From an uncultured Hymenobacter sp. (GTDB lineage: Bacteria > Bacteroidota > Bacteroidia > Cytophagales > Hymenobacteraceae): DNA of 64,000 nucleotides. The DNA lies in NCBI GenBank assembly GCA_937871705.1, contig CALMOO010000657.1:9326-73325 (forward strand), written 5' to 3'. Position numbers and translations under genes: made by a program. The notes beneath the pieces are model-generated. The model worked only from the letters and a program-made list of their open reading frames with translations. It was not told the origin of the DNA and ran no database searches. This document shows, one piece after another, positions 1 to 8,434 of this stretch; the first letter of the stretch is position 1; each line of letters starts with the position of its first letter.

Positions 1-1
1 T

Positions 2-628
2 GCAGAGCGTAAGCAGCGGGAAAAAGCACACCGTGAAACGTCTATCTTAGAAGCAGCCAAGAAAGTGTTCTTGGCGAAAGGGCTGATAGCGGCCACTATA
101 GATGACATTGCTGCCGAGGCTGAACTAGGCAAAGGCACGCTCTACCGGCACTATCGCAGTAAGGAAGACATCATGCTGGCCATCAGCGAGCAGGCCGTGC
201 GGGAGTTGCACGCGCTTTATGCCAAAGAAGCCGCCGATAAGGGCACTAGCCTGGAAAAAGTGTTGCGCATGATGCGCATGTACTATGCATTTGTGATAGA
301 GAATCCAGCGTATTTCGGCTTCATTGCCTTCTTTGAATCACCGCTGCCCACCACCAACGCCGGGGTAGTTTACGAAACCACGACGGCGACCTATGACCTG
401 TTCAAAGCCGTATTTCAGCAAGGCATCGCTGATGGTTCAATGCGCTCCGACCTGAAGCCGGAACTGATGGCCAGCTCGCTGTGGGCATCCTCTTACGGCA
501 TGATGCAGTTCATCGTGAGCAAGGGGGCTCACCTGGCTGAACAGCGGCAAATCAACTTGAATGAGCTCTTCGAGACCTTCTTGTCTTCGCTGAAAAGTGG
601 CTTGTGCAAGGCTGGGGAGACTTGTTAG
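2..628 (+). CDS. TetR/AcrR-family transcriptional regulator, 5' end missing
   Basis: The reading frame is open from base 2, so the true start lies before the window; a GTG at 65 is in frame but would cut off part of the helix-turn-helix domain. The visible N-terminus carries the TetR DNA-binding pattern (ILEAAKKVF, then TIDDIAAEAELGKGTLYRHY, then SKEDI), followed by an all-helical ligand and dimerisation domain of about 150 residues. Family members repress efflux operons until a toxic ligand binds. Here an RND pump operon follows in the same direction, after an intrinsic terminator and two operator-like repeats, so it is very probably the local repressor of that pump. The ligand cannot be told from sequence. 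Stop codon TAG at 626-628. Confidence 0.9.
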   Translation, partial: AERKQREKAHRETSILEAAKKVFLAKGLIAATIDDIAAEAELGKGTLYRHYRSKEDIMLAISEQAVRELHALYAKEAADKGTSLEKVLRMMRMYYAFVIENPAYFGFIAFFESPLPTTNAGVVYETTTATYDLFKAVFQQGIADGSMRSDLKPELMASSLWASSYGMMQFIVSKGAHLAEQRQINLNELFETFLSSLKSGLCKAGETC

Positions 629-657
629 GCGTGACAAACTTTCATTTAAACATTTCG

Positions 658-668
658 GACTATTGGTC
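658..668. promoter_or_regulatory. Operator-like repeat 1 (GACTATTGGTC)
   Basis: A short palindrome with GAC and GTC ends, 30 bp after the tetR stop. It is followed by AGTTTGTGAA, and repeat 2 at 755-765 is followed by ATTTTGTGAA, so the two sites share more than the palindrome. TetR proteins of efflux operons commonly bind sites of the GACnnnnnGTC type. Assignment to this TetR protein is inference. Confidence 0.45.
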
Positions 669-714
669 AGTTTGTGAACAATAGGAACGTTATATGACGT
701 GCGTTGCTGGCTCT

Positions 715-744
715 AGCTTCTGATTCGTCGGAAGCTGTTTTTTT
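715..744 (+). terminator. Intrinsic terminator with TTCG tetraloop after tetR
   Basis: Bases 715-723 (AGCTTCTGA) pair with 728-736 (TCGGAAGCT), giving nine pairs with one T-G wobble, closed by a TTCG tetraloop at 724-727. After one G there is a run of seven T. This is a textbook Rho-independent terminator. It separates tetR from the efflux operon, which therefore needs its own promoter between here and 803. Confidence 0.85.
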
Positions 745-754
745 GACCTTACTA

Positions 755-771
755 GACTAACGGTCATTTTG
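755..771 (+). promoter_or_regulatory. Operator-like repeat 2 overlapping efflux promoter region
   Basis: GACTAACGGTC at 755-765 repeats the palindrome of 658-668 and is followed by TTTG at 768-771, which matches the Bacteroidota -33 element. Exactly 19 bases later, at 791-798, CTTATTTG keeps the TTTG half of the -7 consensus (TAnnTTTG) but not the TA half. The operator would therefore sit on the -33 element, a good place for repression of the adaptor-pump-channel operon. The promoter call is weak because it would place the transcript start almost at the ATG at 803. Confidence 0.45.
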
Positions 772-802
772 TGAATACTTGAACCTTTTACTTATTTGCT
801 TC

Positions 803-1864
803 ATGCAGTACTTTCCTGCCTGCTACCGGCTCCCGTTAGCTTTACTGCCTCTTGTGGTAGCCTGTTCCAAACCTACCGACGAAAAGGCAGCCGGTCCACC
901 GGCCGGGCCCGCGCCGGTGGCCGTGCAGGTGCAAGCTGTAGGCACCTCAGCCAGCACACCAACCCAGACCTACAGCGGCACCATTGAGGCCGAAAACACT
1001 GCCAGCTTGGCTTTTAACATAGCCGGCTCGGTGCGCCGGGTGCTGGTACGGGAAGGTGACCAGGTGCGCCAGGGCCAGCTGCTGGCCGAACTGAACCCGG
1101 AGGAATACGCCGGCGTGCTGGCCGGGGCTGATGCGTCCTTGCTGGAGGCCCGCGACCAAGTCCGGCGCTCGCAGCAACTGTTCAAATCGGAGAGCCTGAC
1201 GGAGCGAGAGCTGGTGCAGGCCACTGCCGGCCTGCAGCGGGCCGAAGCCAATTCCCGCGTGGCGCGCAAGCACGTCACCGATACCTATTTGCGGGCGCCG
1301 TTCGCGGGCTTCATCGCGGCAAAAATGGTGGAGCCTGGCGTGTCGGCCCTTCCCGGCGCGCCAGCCTTCACCTTAATTAAAACCGCGCAGGTGTTTGCGC
1401 GAGCAGTGGTGCCGGAAGCGGAGATTGGCCGCATGCGTCGGGGTACCACGGTGCAGGTGCAGGTCCCGGCCCTGAACCGCGAGGTTACTGGCACGGTGCA
1501 AGTCATCAACCCGGTGGCCGACCCCACTTCGCGCAGCTTCTACCTGAAGGTCCTGCTGCCCAACCCCGGCCTGCACCTGCTGCCAGGTATGCTGGCCAGC
1601 TTGCGTATCCCGCTGCCGGCCGGGCAAAAAGCCGCCCCAACTGTTGCTGTGGCGCCGCAACTGGTGGTACAGGAAGCCGATGGCGCCAGCGTGGTGTACG
1701 TAGCCGACGCCGCCCGCAAAACCGCTCAGCGCCGCCGGGTGGTGCTCGGCCCGGTGCAGGGCAACCAAGTGGTAGTAAGCCAGGGCCTGGCCGCCAACGA
1801 CCAGGTCATAGTGGCCGGGCAGCAGCGCCTGCACGACGGGCAAGCTATTCGCATCCTTCAATAA
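803..1864 (+). CDS. RND efflux periplasmic adaptor (membrane fusion lipoprotein)
   Basis: Membrane fusion protein of the AcrA/MexA type, which bridges the inner-membrane RND pump and the outer-membrane channel. I start it at the ATG at 803 rather than the in-frame TTG at 779, because this gives a short lipoprotein signal with a lipobox ending at Cys21 (LVVAC). The mature part shows, in order, a beta-barrel/lipoyl entry (TYSGTIEAEN, then VREGDQVRQGQLLAEL), a helical hairpin region rich in Ala, Arg and Gln, the second lipoyl half (LRAPFAGFIA), and the beta-barrel and membrane-proximal domains. The length of 353 residues is typical. It starts a three-gene operon, with the pump 15 bp downstream. 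Substrates are not predictable. Confidence 0.93.
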   Translation: MQYFPACYRLPLALLPLVVACSKPTDEKAAGPPAGPAPVAVQVQAVGTSASTPTQTYSGTIEAENTASLAFNIAGSVRRVLVREGDQVRQGQLLAELNPEEYAGVLAGADASLLEARDQVRRSQQLFKSESLTERELVQATAGLQRAEANSRVARKHVTDTYLRAPFAGFIAAKMVEPGVSALPGAPAFTLIKTAQVFARAVVPEAEIGRMRRGTTVQVQVPALNREVTGTVQVINPVADPTSRSFYLKVLLPNPGLHLLPGMLASLRIPLPAGQKAAPTVAVAPQLVVQEADGASVVYVADAARKTAQRRRVVLGPVQGNQVVVSQGLAANDQVIVAGQQRLHDGQAIRILQ

Positions 1865-1879
1865 CCAGCCACTCTCCTC

Positions 1880-4800
1880 ATGGAAAATCAGAAACCAACG
1901 CGCCGCCTCAACCTGATTGAGGCGGCCATGAAATACCGGCAAGTAACCTTTGGCCTAACCCTGATGCTGGCCCTAGCGGGCATCTGGGCCATTTACAGCA
2001 TGCCGCGCATGGAAGACCCGCGCATCACCATCCGGCAGGGGCTGGTGCTGGCGGCGTACCCCGGCGCGAGCGAGTTGGAAGTAGAGAATCAGCTCACCAA
2101 AAAGCTGGAGCAGCAGCTCTTCAGCTACAAGGAAGTGCGCAAGGAGAAGACCTACTCCACGACCAAGGCCGGCGCCGTGGTGGTGAACGTGACGCTCCAG
2201 GACTGGGTGACCGACACCGATAAGTTCTGGGCCAAGCTGCAGGACGGCCTCAACGCCAACCGCCAGGCGCTGCCGCAAGCCGTGCAGGGCCCGTTCGTGA
2301 ACGGCGAGTTTGGCGACGTAGCGGCGCTGATGATTGCCGTGACGGCCCAAAAACGCAGCTATGCCGACCTGAAGGAGTACCTTGACCAGCTCGAAGACGC
2401 CATCAAAACCCTGCCGCAGGTGTCGAAGATTCGGCGTTACGGCGAGCAGCGCGAGCAGGTGTACGTGACGACGTCCGTGGACCAGCTGCGCCAGTATGGG
2501 CTGGATTTCGGAATTATTGGCCAGGTGCTGCAACGGCAGAACAACGTGCGCTACTCTGGCGAGCTGGCCTTGCGCGACGCCCGGGTGCCGGTCTTCACCG
2601 AAGGGCTGTACCGCTCGCAGCAGGATTTAGCTAACCAGCTCGTGTACACTGACCCTACCTCGGGCAACCAGGTGCGGCTGCGCGACGTGGCCCAGCTGGA
2701 GCGCCGCGACGAGGAGCTGACCTCACGCATCAAAATCGACGGGCAATCGGCCGTGATGCTGACGGTGGAAATGCAGCCAGGCAACAACATGGTGTGGTTT
2801 GGCGACCAGCTGGATGCCCGCATCAAGGAAGTAGAGGCCCGGTTTCCGGCCGGCGTGCAAGTGCAGCAAATCGTAAGCCAGCCCCGCGTGGTGGACCACA
2901 AGCTCAAGGATTTCTTCCTGGAGCTAAGTATTGCCGTGGCCTCGGTCATTGCCGTGGTGCTGCTGCTGCTGCCGCTGCGGATTGCCCTGATTTCGGCCAT
3001 TGCCTGCCCGCTATCCATCCTCATCACCTTCGGCATTTTGAACGCGCTGGGCATGGAGATTCAGCAGGTGTCACTGGCTGCGCTGGTGATAGTGCTGGGC
3101 ATGGTGGTGGACGACGCCATTGTGGTGGTCGACAATTACGTGGAGAAGCTCGACGAGGGCATGGACCGCTGGACGGCGGCCTGGCGCTCGGCCACCGACT
3201 TATTCGTGCCGGTGCTGGCGGCCACGGCGGCCATAATCTTCGCCTTTCTACCCTCGGCCATTGTGTACACGGGTTTGACGCGCGAGTTCTCGCTGCACAT
3301 TCCGGCCACGGTGGCGGTGGCCCTAACGGCTTCGCTGGCGGTGTCGATGCTGCTCACGCCCTCGCTGTGCTACTTCGCCATTCGCAAGGGCCTGCACAGC
3401 AAGCAAGCTGACGCGCCCGAGGCCAAGCCCTCGGTCATTGACCGGGTGCAGCAGCGTTTCAACCGGGCCGTGGACTGGAGCTTCGCTCACCCTAAACTAG
3501 TGCTCACCCTGGGCTTTGCCTCACTCGCATTTGCCGGCGTGTTCGGCTCGCAGGTGAAGTTTGAGTACCTGCCCTACTCGGAGCGCGACCAGTTCAACCT
3601 GGAGCTGTGGCTGCCTGAGGGCACGCCGGTAACCCAGACCGAAAAGGCCGTGGACCGCGTGACGGCCGCCATTAAAGGGGATAAGCGCATCAGCCAGGTC
3701 GTGAGCTTTATCGGCACGGGCTCGCCGCGCTTCTACTCCAGCTACGCCCCCGAGGCCCCGGCCGAAAACTATGCCCAGGTGTTCATCAACACCGTCAGCG
3801 GCGAAGCCACCGTGGAGCTGGCCCGGGAGTACACCCACTCGCTGCAGCAGCTGGTGCCCGAGGGCGCGGTGCGGGTGCGCCGCCTGAGCTGGAAGGAAAC
3901 CAAAGCCCCGCTGGAAGTGCGCGTGGTGAGTGACAACGACGCCGACCTGCGCGAGGTGGGCCAGCAGATAACGCAAATTTTCGCCGCCACGCCCAACACC
4001 CATTTCGTGCGCGACGACTGGCGAAATCCTACCCTGGGCCTGGCCGTGCAGGTGAAACAGGACGAGGCTGACCGCCTCGGCGTGAGCAAGGAAGCCGTGG
4101 CCCAAACCCTAGGCGGCAGCCTCAAAGGCTACCCCGTCTCGACGCTCTGGGAGGGCGACCAGCCCTTGGACATCGTGCTGCGCCTCGACGAGCGCAGCCG
4201 CCAGAACCTGAGCGACGTGAGCCAGGTGTACGTGACCACGGCCTACAACACTAAGGTGCCCCTGCGCCAAGTGGCCGATGTGGTGCCGGCCTGGCACCTG
4301 AGCAACATCGTGCGCCGCAACGGCTTGCGCACCCTTACGGTGAGCAGCGACACCGACTTTGGCCGCGTAGCCAGCCAGATTCTGGCCGATGTGCGGCCTC
4401 AACTGGACGCCCTGAAATTGCCGGCCGGCACCCACCTCGAATACGGCGGCGACGACGAATCAGGCCGCGACGCGGCGCCCAATACCAACATGGCCCTGGG
4501 GCTGAGCTTTCTGCTGATTTTTCTGACGCTGCTATTGCAATTCCGGCACGCGGGCCGGGCCTTGATAGTGCTCTCTACGTTCTTTTTGAGCTTGCCGGGG
4601 GCCATGTTTGGCCTTTGGGTAACGGGCAACCCGCTGGGCATGACGGCCTTTCTGGGCATCAACAGCCTACTGGGCATCGTGGTGCGCAACGGCATTATCC
4701 TGGTGGACTACGCCGACGAGTTGGTGCGCGAGCACGGTTACTCGGTAAAGGACGCGGCTATTGCCTCGGCTCACCGCCGGATGCGGCCCATTTTTCTCAC

Positions 4801-5023
4801 TTCATCGGCCGCGGCCGTGGGCGTAATTCCCATGATACTGAGCAAGTCGCCGCTGTGGTCGCCGCTGAGCAGCGTCATTGCCTTCGGCATTATGGTGGCG
4901 ATGGTAATGACCCTGTTCGTGGTGCCCGTGCTCTACTACATGTCGCTGAAAGGCAAGTCGCAGTCAATCCCGGCGGACATCCACGAAGACGACCAGCCCG
5001 CCCTGGCGCTGGCCACCAACTAG
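1880..5023 (+). CDS. RND efflux pump, inner-membrane subunit (AcrB/MexF-like)
   Basis: A proton-driven inner-membrane transporter of the hydrophobe/amphiphile efflux family, 1047 residues, the usual length. It has one N-terminal membrane helix, a large periplasmic loop, a block of helices around residues 345-500 containing the proton-relay motif (GMVVDDAIVVVDN), a second periplasmic loop and a second helix block from about residue 875. The two-fold repeat of the family is clear. It lies 15 bp after the adaptor gene and 13 bp before the channel gene. With both partners it should form a tripartite pump exporting drugs, dyes, solvents or metabolites. Confidence 0.95.
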   Translation: MENQKPTRRLNLIEAAMKYRQVTFGLTLMLALAGIWAIYSMPRMEDPRITIRQGLVLAAYPGASELEVENQLTKKLEQQLFSYKEVRKEKTYSTTKAGAVVVNVTLQDWVTDTDKFWAKLQDGLNANRQALPQAVQGPFVNGEFGDVAALMIAVTAQKRSYADLKEYLDQLEDAIKTLPQVSKIRRYGEQREQVYVTTSVDQLRQYGLDFGIIGQVLQRQNNVRYSGELALRDARVPVFTEGLYRSQQDLANQLVYTDPTSGNQVRLRDVAQLERRDEELTSRIKIDGQSAVMLTVEMQPGNNMVWFGDQLDARIKEVEARFPAGVQVQQIVSQPRVVDHKLKDFFLELSIAVASVIAVVLLLLPLRIALISAIACPLSILITFGILNALGMEIQQVSLAALVIVLGMVVDDAIVVVDNYVEKLDEGMDRWTAAWRSATDLFVPVLAATAAIIFAFLPSAIVYTGLTREFSLHIPATVAVALTASLAVSMLLTPSLCYFAIRKGLHSKQADAPEAKPSVIDRVQQRFNRAVDWSFAHPKLVLTLGFASLAFAGVFGSQVKFEYLPYSERDQFNLELWLPEGTPVTQTEKAVDRVTAAIKGDKRISQVVSFIGTGSPRFYSSYAPEAPAENYAQVFINTVSGEATVELAREYTHSLQQLVPEGAVRVRRLSWKETKAPLEVRVVSDNDADLREVGQQITQIFAATPNTHFVRDDWRNPTLGLAVQVKQDEADRLGVSKEAVAQTLGGSLKGYPVSTLWEGDQPLDIVLRLDERSRQNLSDVSQVYVTTAYNTKVPLRQVADVVPAWHLSNIVRRNGLRTLTVSSDTDFGRVASQILADVRPQLDALKLPAGTHLEYGGDDESGRDAAPNTNMALGLSFLLIFLTLLLQFRHAGRALIVLSTFFLSLPGAMFGLWVTGNPLGMTAFLGINSLLGIVVRNGIILVDYADELVREHGYSVKDAAIASAHRRMRPIFLTSSAAAVGVIPMILSKSPLWSPLSSVIAFGIMVAMVMTLFVVPVLYYMSLKGKSQSIPADIHEDDQPALALATN

Positions 5024-5036
5024 TCTTTTCTTACGA

Positions 5037-6314
5037 ATGAAAGTTCTCTTTTGTATAGGCCTGGCGCTGATAGCGCCGGGCGTCTACGCCCAATCCGTGT
5101 TCACTCCCGACGCCCCGCTGTCCCTGGCCGATTGCCAAGCGCTGGCTTTAAGCCAAAACCGGCGCCTCAGTGCATCGGGCCGCCGCCAGCTAGCTGCCGA
5201 GGCCGGGCGCGACGCGGCCAAAACCAACCGCTTGCCCAAGCTGGATTTCAGCAGCACCGGGTACTATGTGCGCGGCCTGGGCACTACCTTGAACACGCAG
5301 GGCGTGACGGCGGGGGTAGGGGTTACGCAGCCCATCTACTCCGGGGGCCGGATTCGCGCTCAAACGGCTCTGGCGGGCCTCACGGCCCAGGCGGCGGCGG
5401 AGGACGTGCAGGCCACCCGGCAGCAGCTGGTGGCCGAAACCGACCAGACCTACTGGCAAACCGTGGCTCTGCGCGACCAAGTGACGCTGGCCGAAGGCAA
5501 CCGCGCCCAGCTACTCGCCCTCGTGCGTGACCTCGACAATAAGTTTAAGGCGGGCCTGGGTTATAAGGCTGATTTGCTGCGGGCCCAGGTGCAGCTGCGT
5601 GACGCCGAGGTGCGGCTGCTGCGGGCCCGCGACGAGCAGCGCCAAAGCCAATTGGTATTGCGCCAGCTCATCGGCCGCCCGCCCGGCGATTCGCTGCGCC
5701 TGGCCGAGTCCATCGAGGGCGACTTTCCGGCCGTAAGCCCCGCCGATTACGCGGCGCAGGCCCTCACCCAGCGGCCCGACCTGCGCCGGCTGGCGTTGAC
5801 CAACCAAGCGGATTCGCTGCAAATTGACGTGGCGCGCAGTGTCCGCCGGCCGCAGGTAAACGCCAGCGTCAACGCCTTGTATCTACGACAAAAAGCCGGT
5901 TTTTTGCTGCCTGATAACAGCTACACGCCCGCCTACGCCCTGGTGAGCGTGAACCTGCCGCTCATCCACTGGAAAGAAAACCGGCTGCTCGAAGCGCAGC
6001 GGCGCTACCAGGCTCAGGCCAGCCAGGCCGACCTGATGGAAGCCCGGCAGCAGGTGGCCCTGGAGGTCAACCGCGACCTGCTGACCTTGAATCAGGCCGC
6101 CCGGCGCATTGCACTGCAAGCCCTTACGGTGGCGCAGGCCCAGGAAAACCTGCGCCTCAATGACAACCGTTTCCGCGCCGGTCTACTCTCGCTCGTCGAT
6201 TTGCTCGAAGCCCAGACCCTAAGCCAGCGCGCGGCGGCGGACCTGGTGGATGCCAAAGCCGACTACCGCATTGCCGAAGCCGCCTTGGCCCAGGCAATGG
6301 GTGAGCAGCGCTAG
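5037..6314 (+). CDS. TolC-like outer-membrane efflux channel
   Basis: Outer-membrane factor of 425 residues with a signal peptide cleaved after about residue 18 (GVYAQ), then two tandem repeats of long helices, each followed by strand-forming segments. Recognisable family features are the SLADCQALALSQNRRL start, the GVGVTQPIYSGGR strand, and in the second half FRAGLLSLVDLLEAQ. It completes the adaptor-pump-channel set, each gene 13-15 bp from the last. It forms the exit duct across the outer membrane. Confidence 0.93.
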   Translation: MKVLFCIGLALIAPGVYAQSVFTPDAPLSLADCQALALSQNRRLSASGRRQLAAEAGRDAAKTNRLPKLDFSSTGYYVRGLGTTLNTQGVTAGVGVTQPIYSGGRIRAQTALAGLTAQAAAEDVQATRQQLVAETDQTYWQTVALRDQVTLAEGNRAQLLALVRDLDNKFKAGLGYKADLLRAQVQLRDAEVRLLRARDEQRQSQLVLRQLIGRPPGDSLRLAESIEGDFPAVSPADYAAQALTQRPDLRRLALTNQADSLQIDVARSVRRPQVNASVNALYLRQKAGFLLPDNSYTPAYALVSVNLPLIHWKENRLLEAQRRYQAQASQADLMEARQQVALEVNRDLLTLNQAARRIALQALTVAQAQENLRLNDNRFRAGLLSLVDLLEAQTLSQRAAADLVDAKADYRIAEAALAQAMGEQR

Positions 6315-6379
6315 CGGCTTTTGATTAGCGAAAAGCTGAAGTAAAAAAGGTTTGACACCTTATTTAAGTGGTTCAACGC

Positions 6380-7012
6380 ATGAAACTTACTTTGATTGCA
6401 TACGCCCTTACCTTGCCCGGTATACTTTTACTGGGCTGGCTAAAGCCCGTTGCCCAGTCAGGCTACAACCGAATGGCGGCCGTGCCAACGGCGGTGCCGG
6501 ATACTACGCAGCACCTGGTCGGAAAGGTGCTGGCCGCGCCCTATCAGGTGCTGCGCTCCCCCGTCGGGGGCCGGGTGGTACGGACGTACTTTAACGAGGG
6601 CCAGACCATGCCATCCAAGGCGCTGCTGCTGAAATTGGTGGTCGGCGCGGGCTCCTCCGCTCAAGCGGTTTTCGTAACAGCCCCGGCAGCGGGCGACCTA
6701 AGTCGGATAAAAGTGAGCGAAGGGCAGTATGTGGCGGCCGGCGCGCCCTACGCCCGTCTGACGTCCCGTGCCCCAGTGCGGGTGCGGGTGAGCGCGGTGG
6801 AGGCGGCCCACCTGCGTCTCGGCGACTCGTTGCGGGTCCTGACGGGCCCGGTGGGCCTCGTTAGGCACACTACTCCCCTCACCGCCCTTATACCGGACTC
6901 CGCGCGGGGCACAGTGGTGCTGGTGCTTGGCCATTTGGGCTGGCCGCCCGGCACGGCGGTTCAGGTGGTGCTGGTGCCTTTGTCGCCGCATCTGCCGCTA
7001 ACCGCTTACTAA
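6380..7012 (+). CDS. Small adaptor-like protein with two lipoyl-like halves
   Basis: A protein of 210 residues from the ATG at 6380 (a GTG at 6368 is also in frame). The N-terminus has one hydrophobic segment (about residues 2-19) that is either a signal peptide or an anchor. Two short stretches resemble biotinyl-lipoyl halves: SPVGGRVVRTYFNEGQTM and later APAAGDLSRIKVSEGQYVAAG, followed by a beta-rich segment. This is the core of a membrane fusion protein but without the helical hairpin that contacts TolC. It starts 65 bp after the channel gene on the same strand and may be an accessory of the pump. No close family is recognised with confidence. Confidence 0.6.
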   Translation: MKLTLIAYALTLPGILLLGWLKPVAQSGYNRMAAVPTAVPDTTQHLVGKVLAAPYQVLRSPVGGRVVRTYFNEGQTMPSKALLLKLVVGAGSSAQAVFVTAPAAGDLSRIKVSEGQYVAAGAPYARLTSRAPVRVRVSAVEAAHLRLGDSLRVLTGPVGLVRHTTPLTALIPDSARGTVVLVLGHLGWPPGTAVQVVLVPLSPHLPLTAY

Positions 7013-7039
7013 TCTTTATACTTTTAACAAGCTCGCCCC

Positions 7040-7699
7040 ATGCTCCAGTTTCTGACCGCCCTCAAGGCCCACAACCGCAAGGACTGGATGGACGACCACC
7101 GCCCGGCATACAGCGCGGCCAAGGCGGATTTTGTGGAGTTGGTGAGGCAGGTGCTTGTGGGCCTCGCCGAGCAGGACCCCGAAATCGCCCGCGCCCGCCT
7201 GGAGCCCAGGAAATGCCTCTTCTCCATTAACCGCGACGTGCGGTTGTCCCCCGACAAGTCGCCCTACAAAACCAGTTTGGGGGCGTGGTTTAACTTCGGT
7301 GGCAAGGCCTTGCCCACGGCAGGCTATTACCTGGCCATTGAGCCGGGTGCTAGTTTTCTGGCTGGCGGAATGTACCTGCCACCACCCCGTGAACTGGCCG
7401 CCATTCGCCAGGAAATCGATTATAACCTGACCAATTTCGAGCAGTTGGTGCAGGAGCCAACGTTCCTGTCGCAGGTTGGAAATCTGCAGCAGACCCACAT
7501 CCTGCAACGCCCGCCGAAGGGCTACCGGGCCGATAATCCTGCTCTTAAGCACCTCCGACTGAAAAGCTTCATCGGTTCCCGAACCTTGTCGGACCAACAG
7601 GTGCTGGCGGCCTCCCTGACCAAGCATCTGCTAACGACCTACCGAAGCCTACAGCCCCTGGTGCTGTACCTGAACCGCGCTATGAATCAACCAGTCTAA
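7040..7699 (+). CDS. DUF2461 (TIGR02453) family protein
   Basis: A soluble protein of 219 residues. The start FLTALKAHNRKDWMDDHRP and the central motif FSINRDVRLSPDKSPYKT are the hallmarks of DUF2461, a widespread family of unknown biochemical function. It also shows the glycine-rich turn (GAWFNFGGK) and PPPRELAAIRQEID helix typical of the family, and full length. It begins 27 bp after the adaptor-like gene and ends 12 bp before the next gene, so it is probably co-transcribed with them. No function should be inferred from the efflux neighbours alone. Confidence 0.85.
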   Translation: MLQFLTALKAHNRKDWMDDHRPAYSAAKADFVELVRQVLVGLAEQDPEIARARLEPRKCLFSINRDVRLSPDKSPYKTSLGAWFNFGGKALPTAGYYLAIEPGASFLAGGMYLPPPRELAAIRQEIDYNLTNFEQLVQEPTFLSQVGNLQQTHILQRPPKGYRADNPALKHLRLKSFIGSRTLSDQQVLAASLTKHLLTTYRSLQPLVLYLNRAMNQPV

Positions 7700-7711
7700 C
7701 CAGTACCCACC

Positions 7712-8131
7712 ATGTATCCACCTGTAGAACCCGATGAATTGACCCGTCATGCCACCGAAGTAGGCCGGGTCCTGCTCGAAGCTGGCCTTACGCCTGCGGG
7801 TGGTCCGCGCCGCTGGCCCCCGCTGGCTTTCTTCGACTTCACCCAGATAAGCTTGTACACCAAGGCCTGCTGCTACCAGCATTTTCGCCAGTTTGGGCTC
7901 TTGGTGCGGGACATTGGCTACGAGGGGGTGTTATTCTACCATTTGCTGCATACAGCGTGGTTGCTCGCGTTTGGCTACATCTACCAAGACCCCGAGGGCT
8001 TGTACTGGGTCGACCCTCGGCAGCCCTACGACTACTGCCTGAGCTACGAACTGGCCGAAGCCACGCTGGCCGAACTCATTGGTCTGGGCCAACTCGAAGA
8101 GTTGGTTCAACTCATCCGCGGAAATAGCTGA
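7712..8131 (+). CDS. Hypothetical protein, 139 residues
   Basis: I do not recognise this protein. It has no signal peptide. It is rich in aromatic residues in the middle (FFDFTQISLYTKACCYQHF, and YIYQDPEGLYW), with a Cys pair at about residues 47-48, and ends in a Leu/Glu-rich helix. The codon use is like its neighbours and the 12 bp gap after the DUF2461 gene suggests an operon. The downstream ACP-like gene is the last gene before a long non-coding stretch, so the two small proteins may work together. Confidence 0.6.
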   Translation: MYPPVEPDELTRHATEVGRVLLEAGLTPAGGPRRWPPLAFFDFTQISLYTKACCYQHFRQFGLLVRDIGYEGVLFYHLLHTAWLLAFGYIYQDPEGLYWVDPRQPYDYCLSYELAEATLAELIGLGQLEELVQLIRGNS

Positions 8132-8191
8132 TGCACGGCGGCAGAATGAGGCACCTCTTGGTTGCGCTTAGGATGCTTTGATTTGACCCGA

Positions 8192-8434
8192 ATGAAGACT
8201 TCAATTCAACCCCGCATCGCCCGCATATTGTGGCGTCATTTTCTGGTTCGTCCCCCGCACTTTCTGCTCACCCAGAAGCTGGAGCGGGATTATAACCTCG
8301 GTCCATTAGAAAAGCTCGAACTGGCGAATTGCCTCGAAGCGGCCTTTCATTTTGATTTTTACGACCAGGAAGTAGCGGAATTTCGCACCTTGGGCAGCGT
8401 GGTGGCGGCGGTGCGGCGGCACCTGCGGGCGTAA
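8192..8434 (+). CDS. Acyl-carrier-like protein lacking the attachment serine
   Basis: An 80-residue protein from the ATG at 8192; an in-frame TTG at 8162 would add ten residues of no clear value. The stretch LGPLEKLELANCLEAAFHFDF followed by FRTLGSVVAAVRRHL aligns by eye with acyl carrier proteins (LGADSLDTVEL, then an acidic helix II, then TVGDLV). The serine that would carry phosphopantetheine is replaced by proline (GPLEKLEL in place of DSLDTVEL). It therefore cannot be charged in the normal way and may be a structural or regulatory ACP fold. The family call rests on pattern only. Confidence 0.55.
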   Translation: MKTSIQPRIARILWRHFLVRPPHFLLTQKLERDYNLGPLEKLELANCLEAAFHFDFYDQEVAEFRTLGSVVAAVRRHLRA

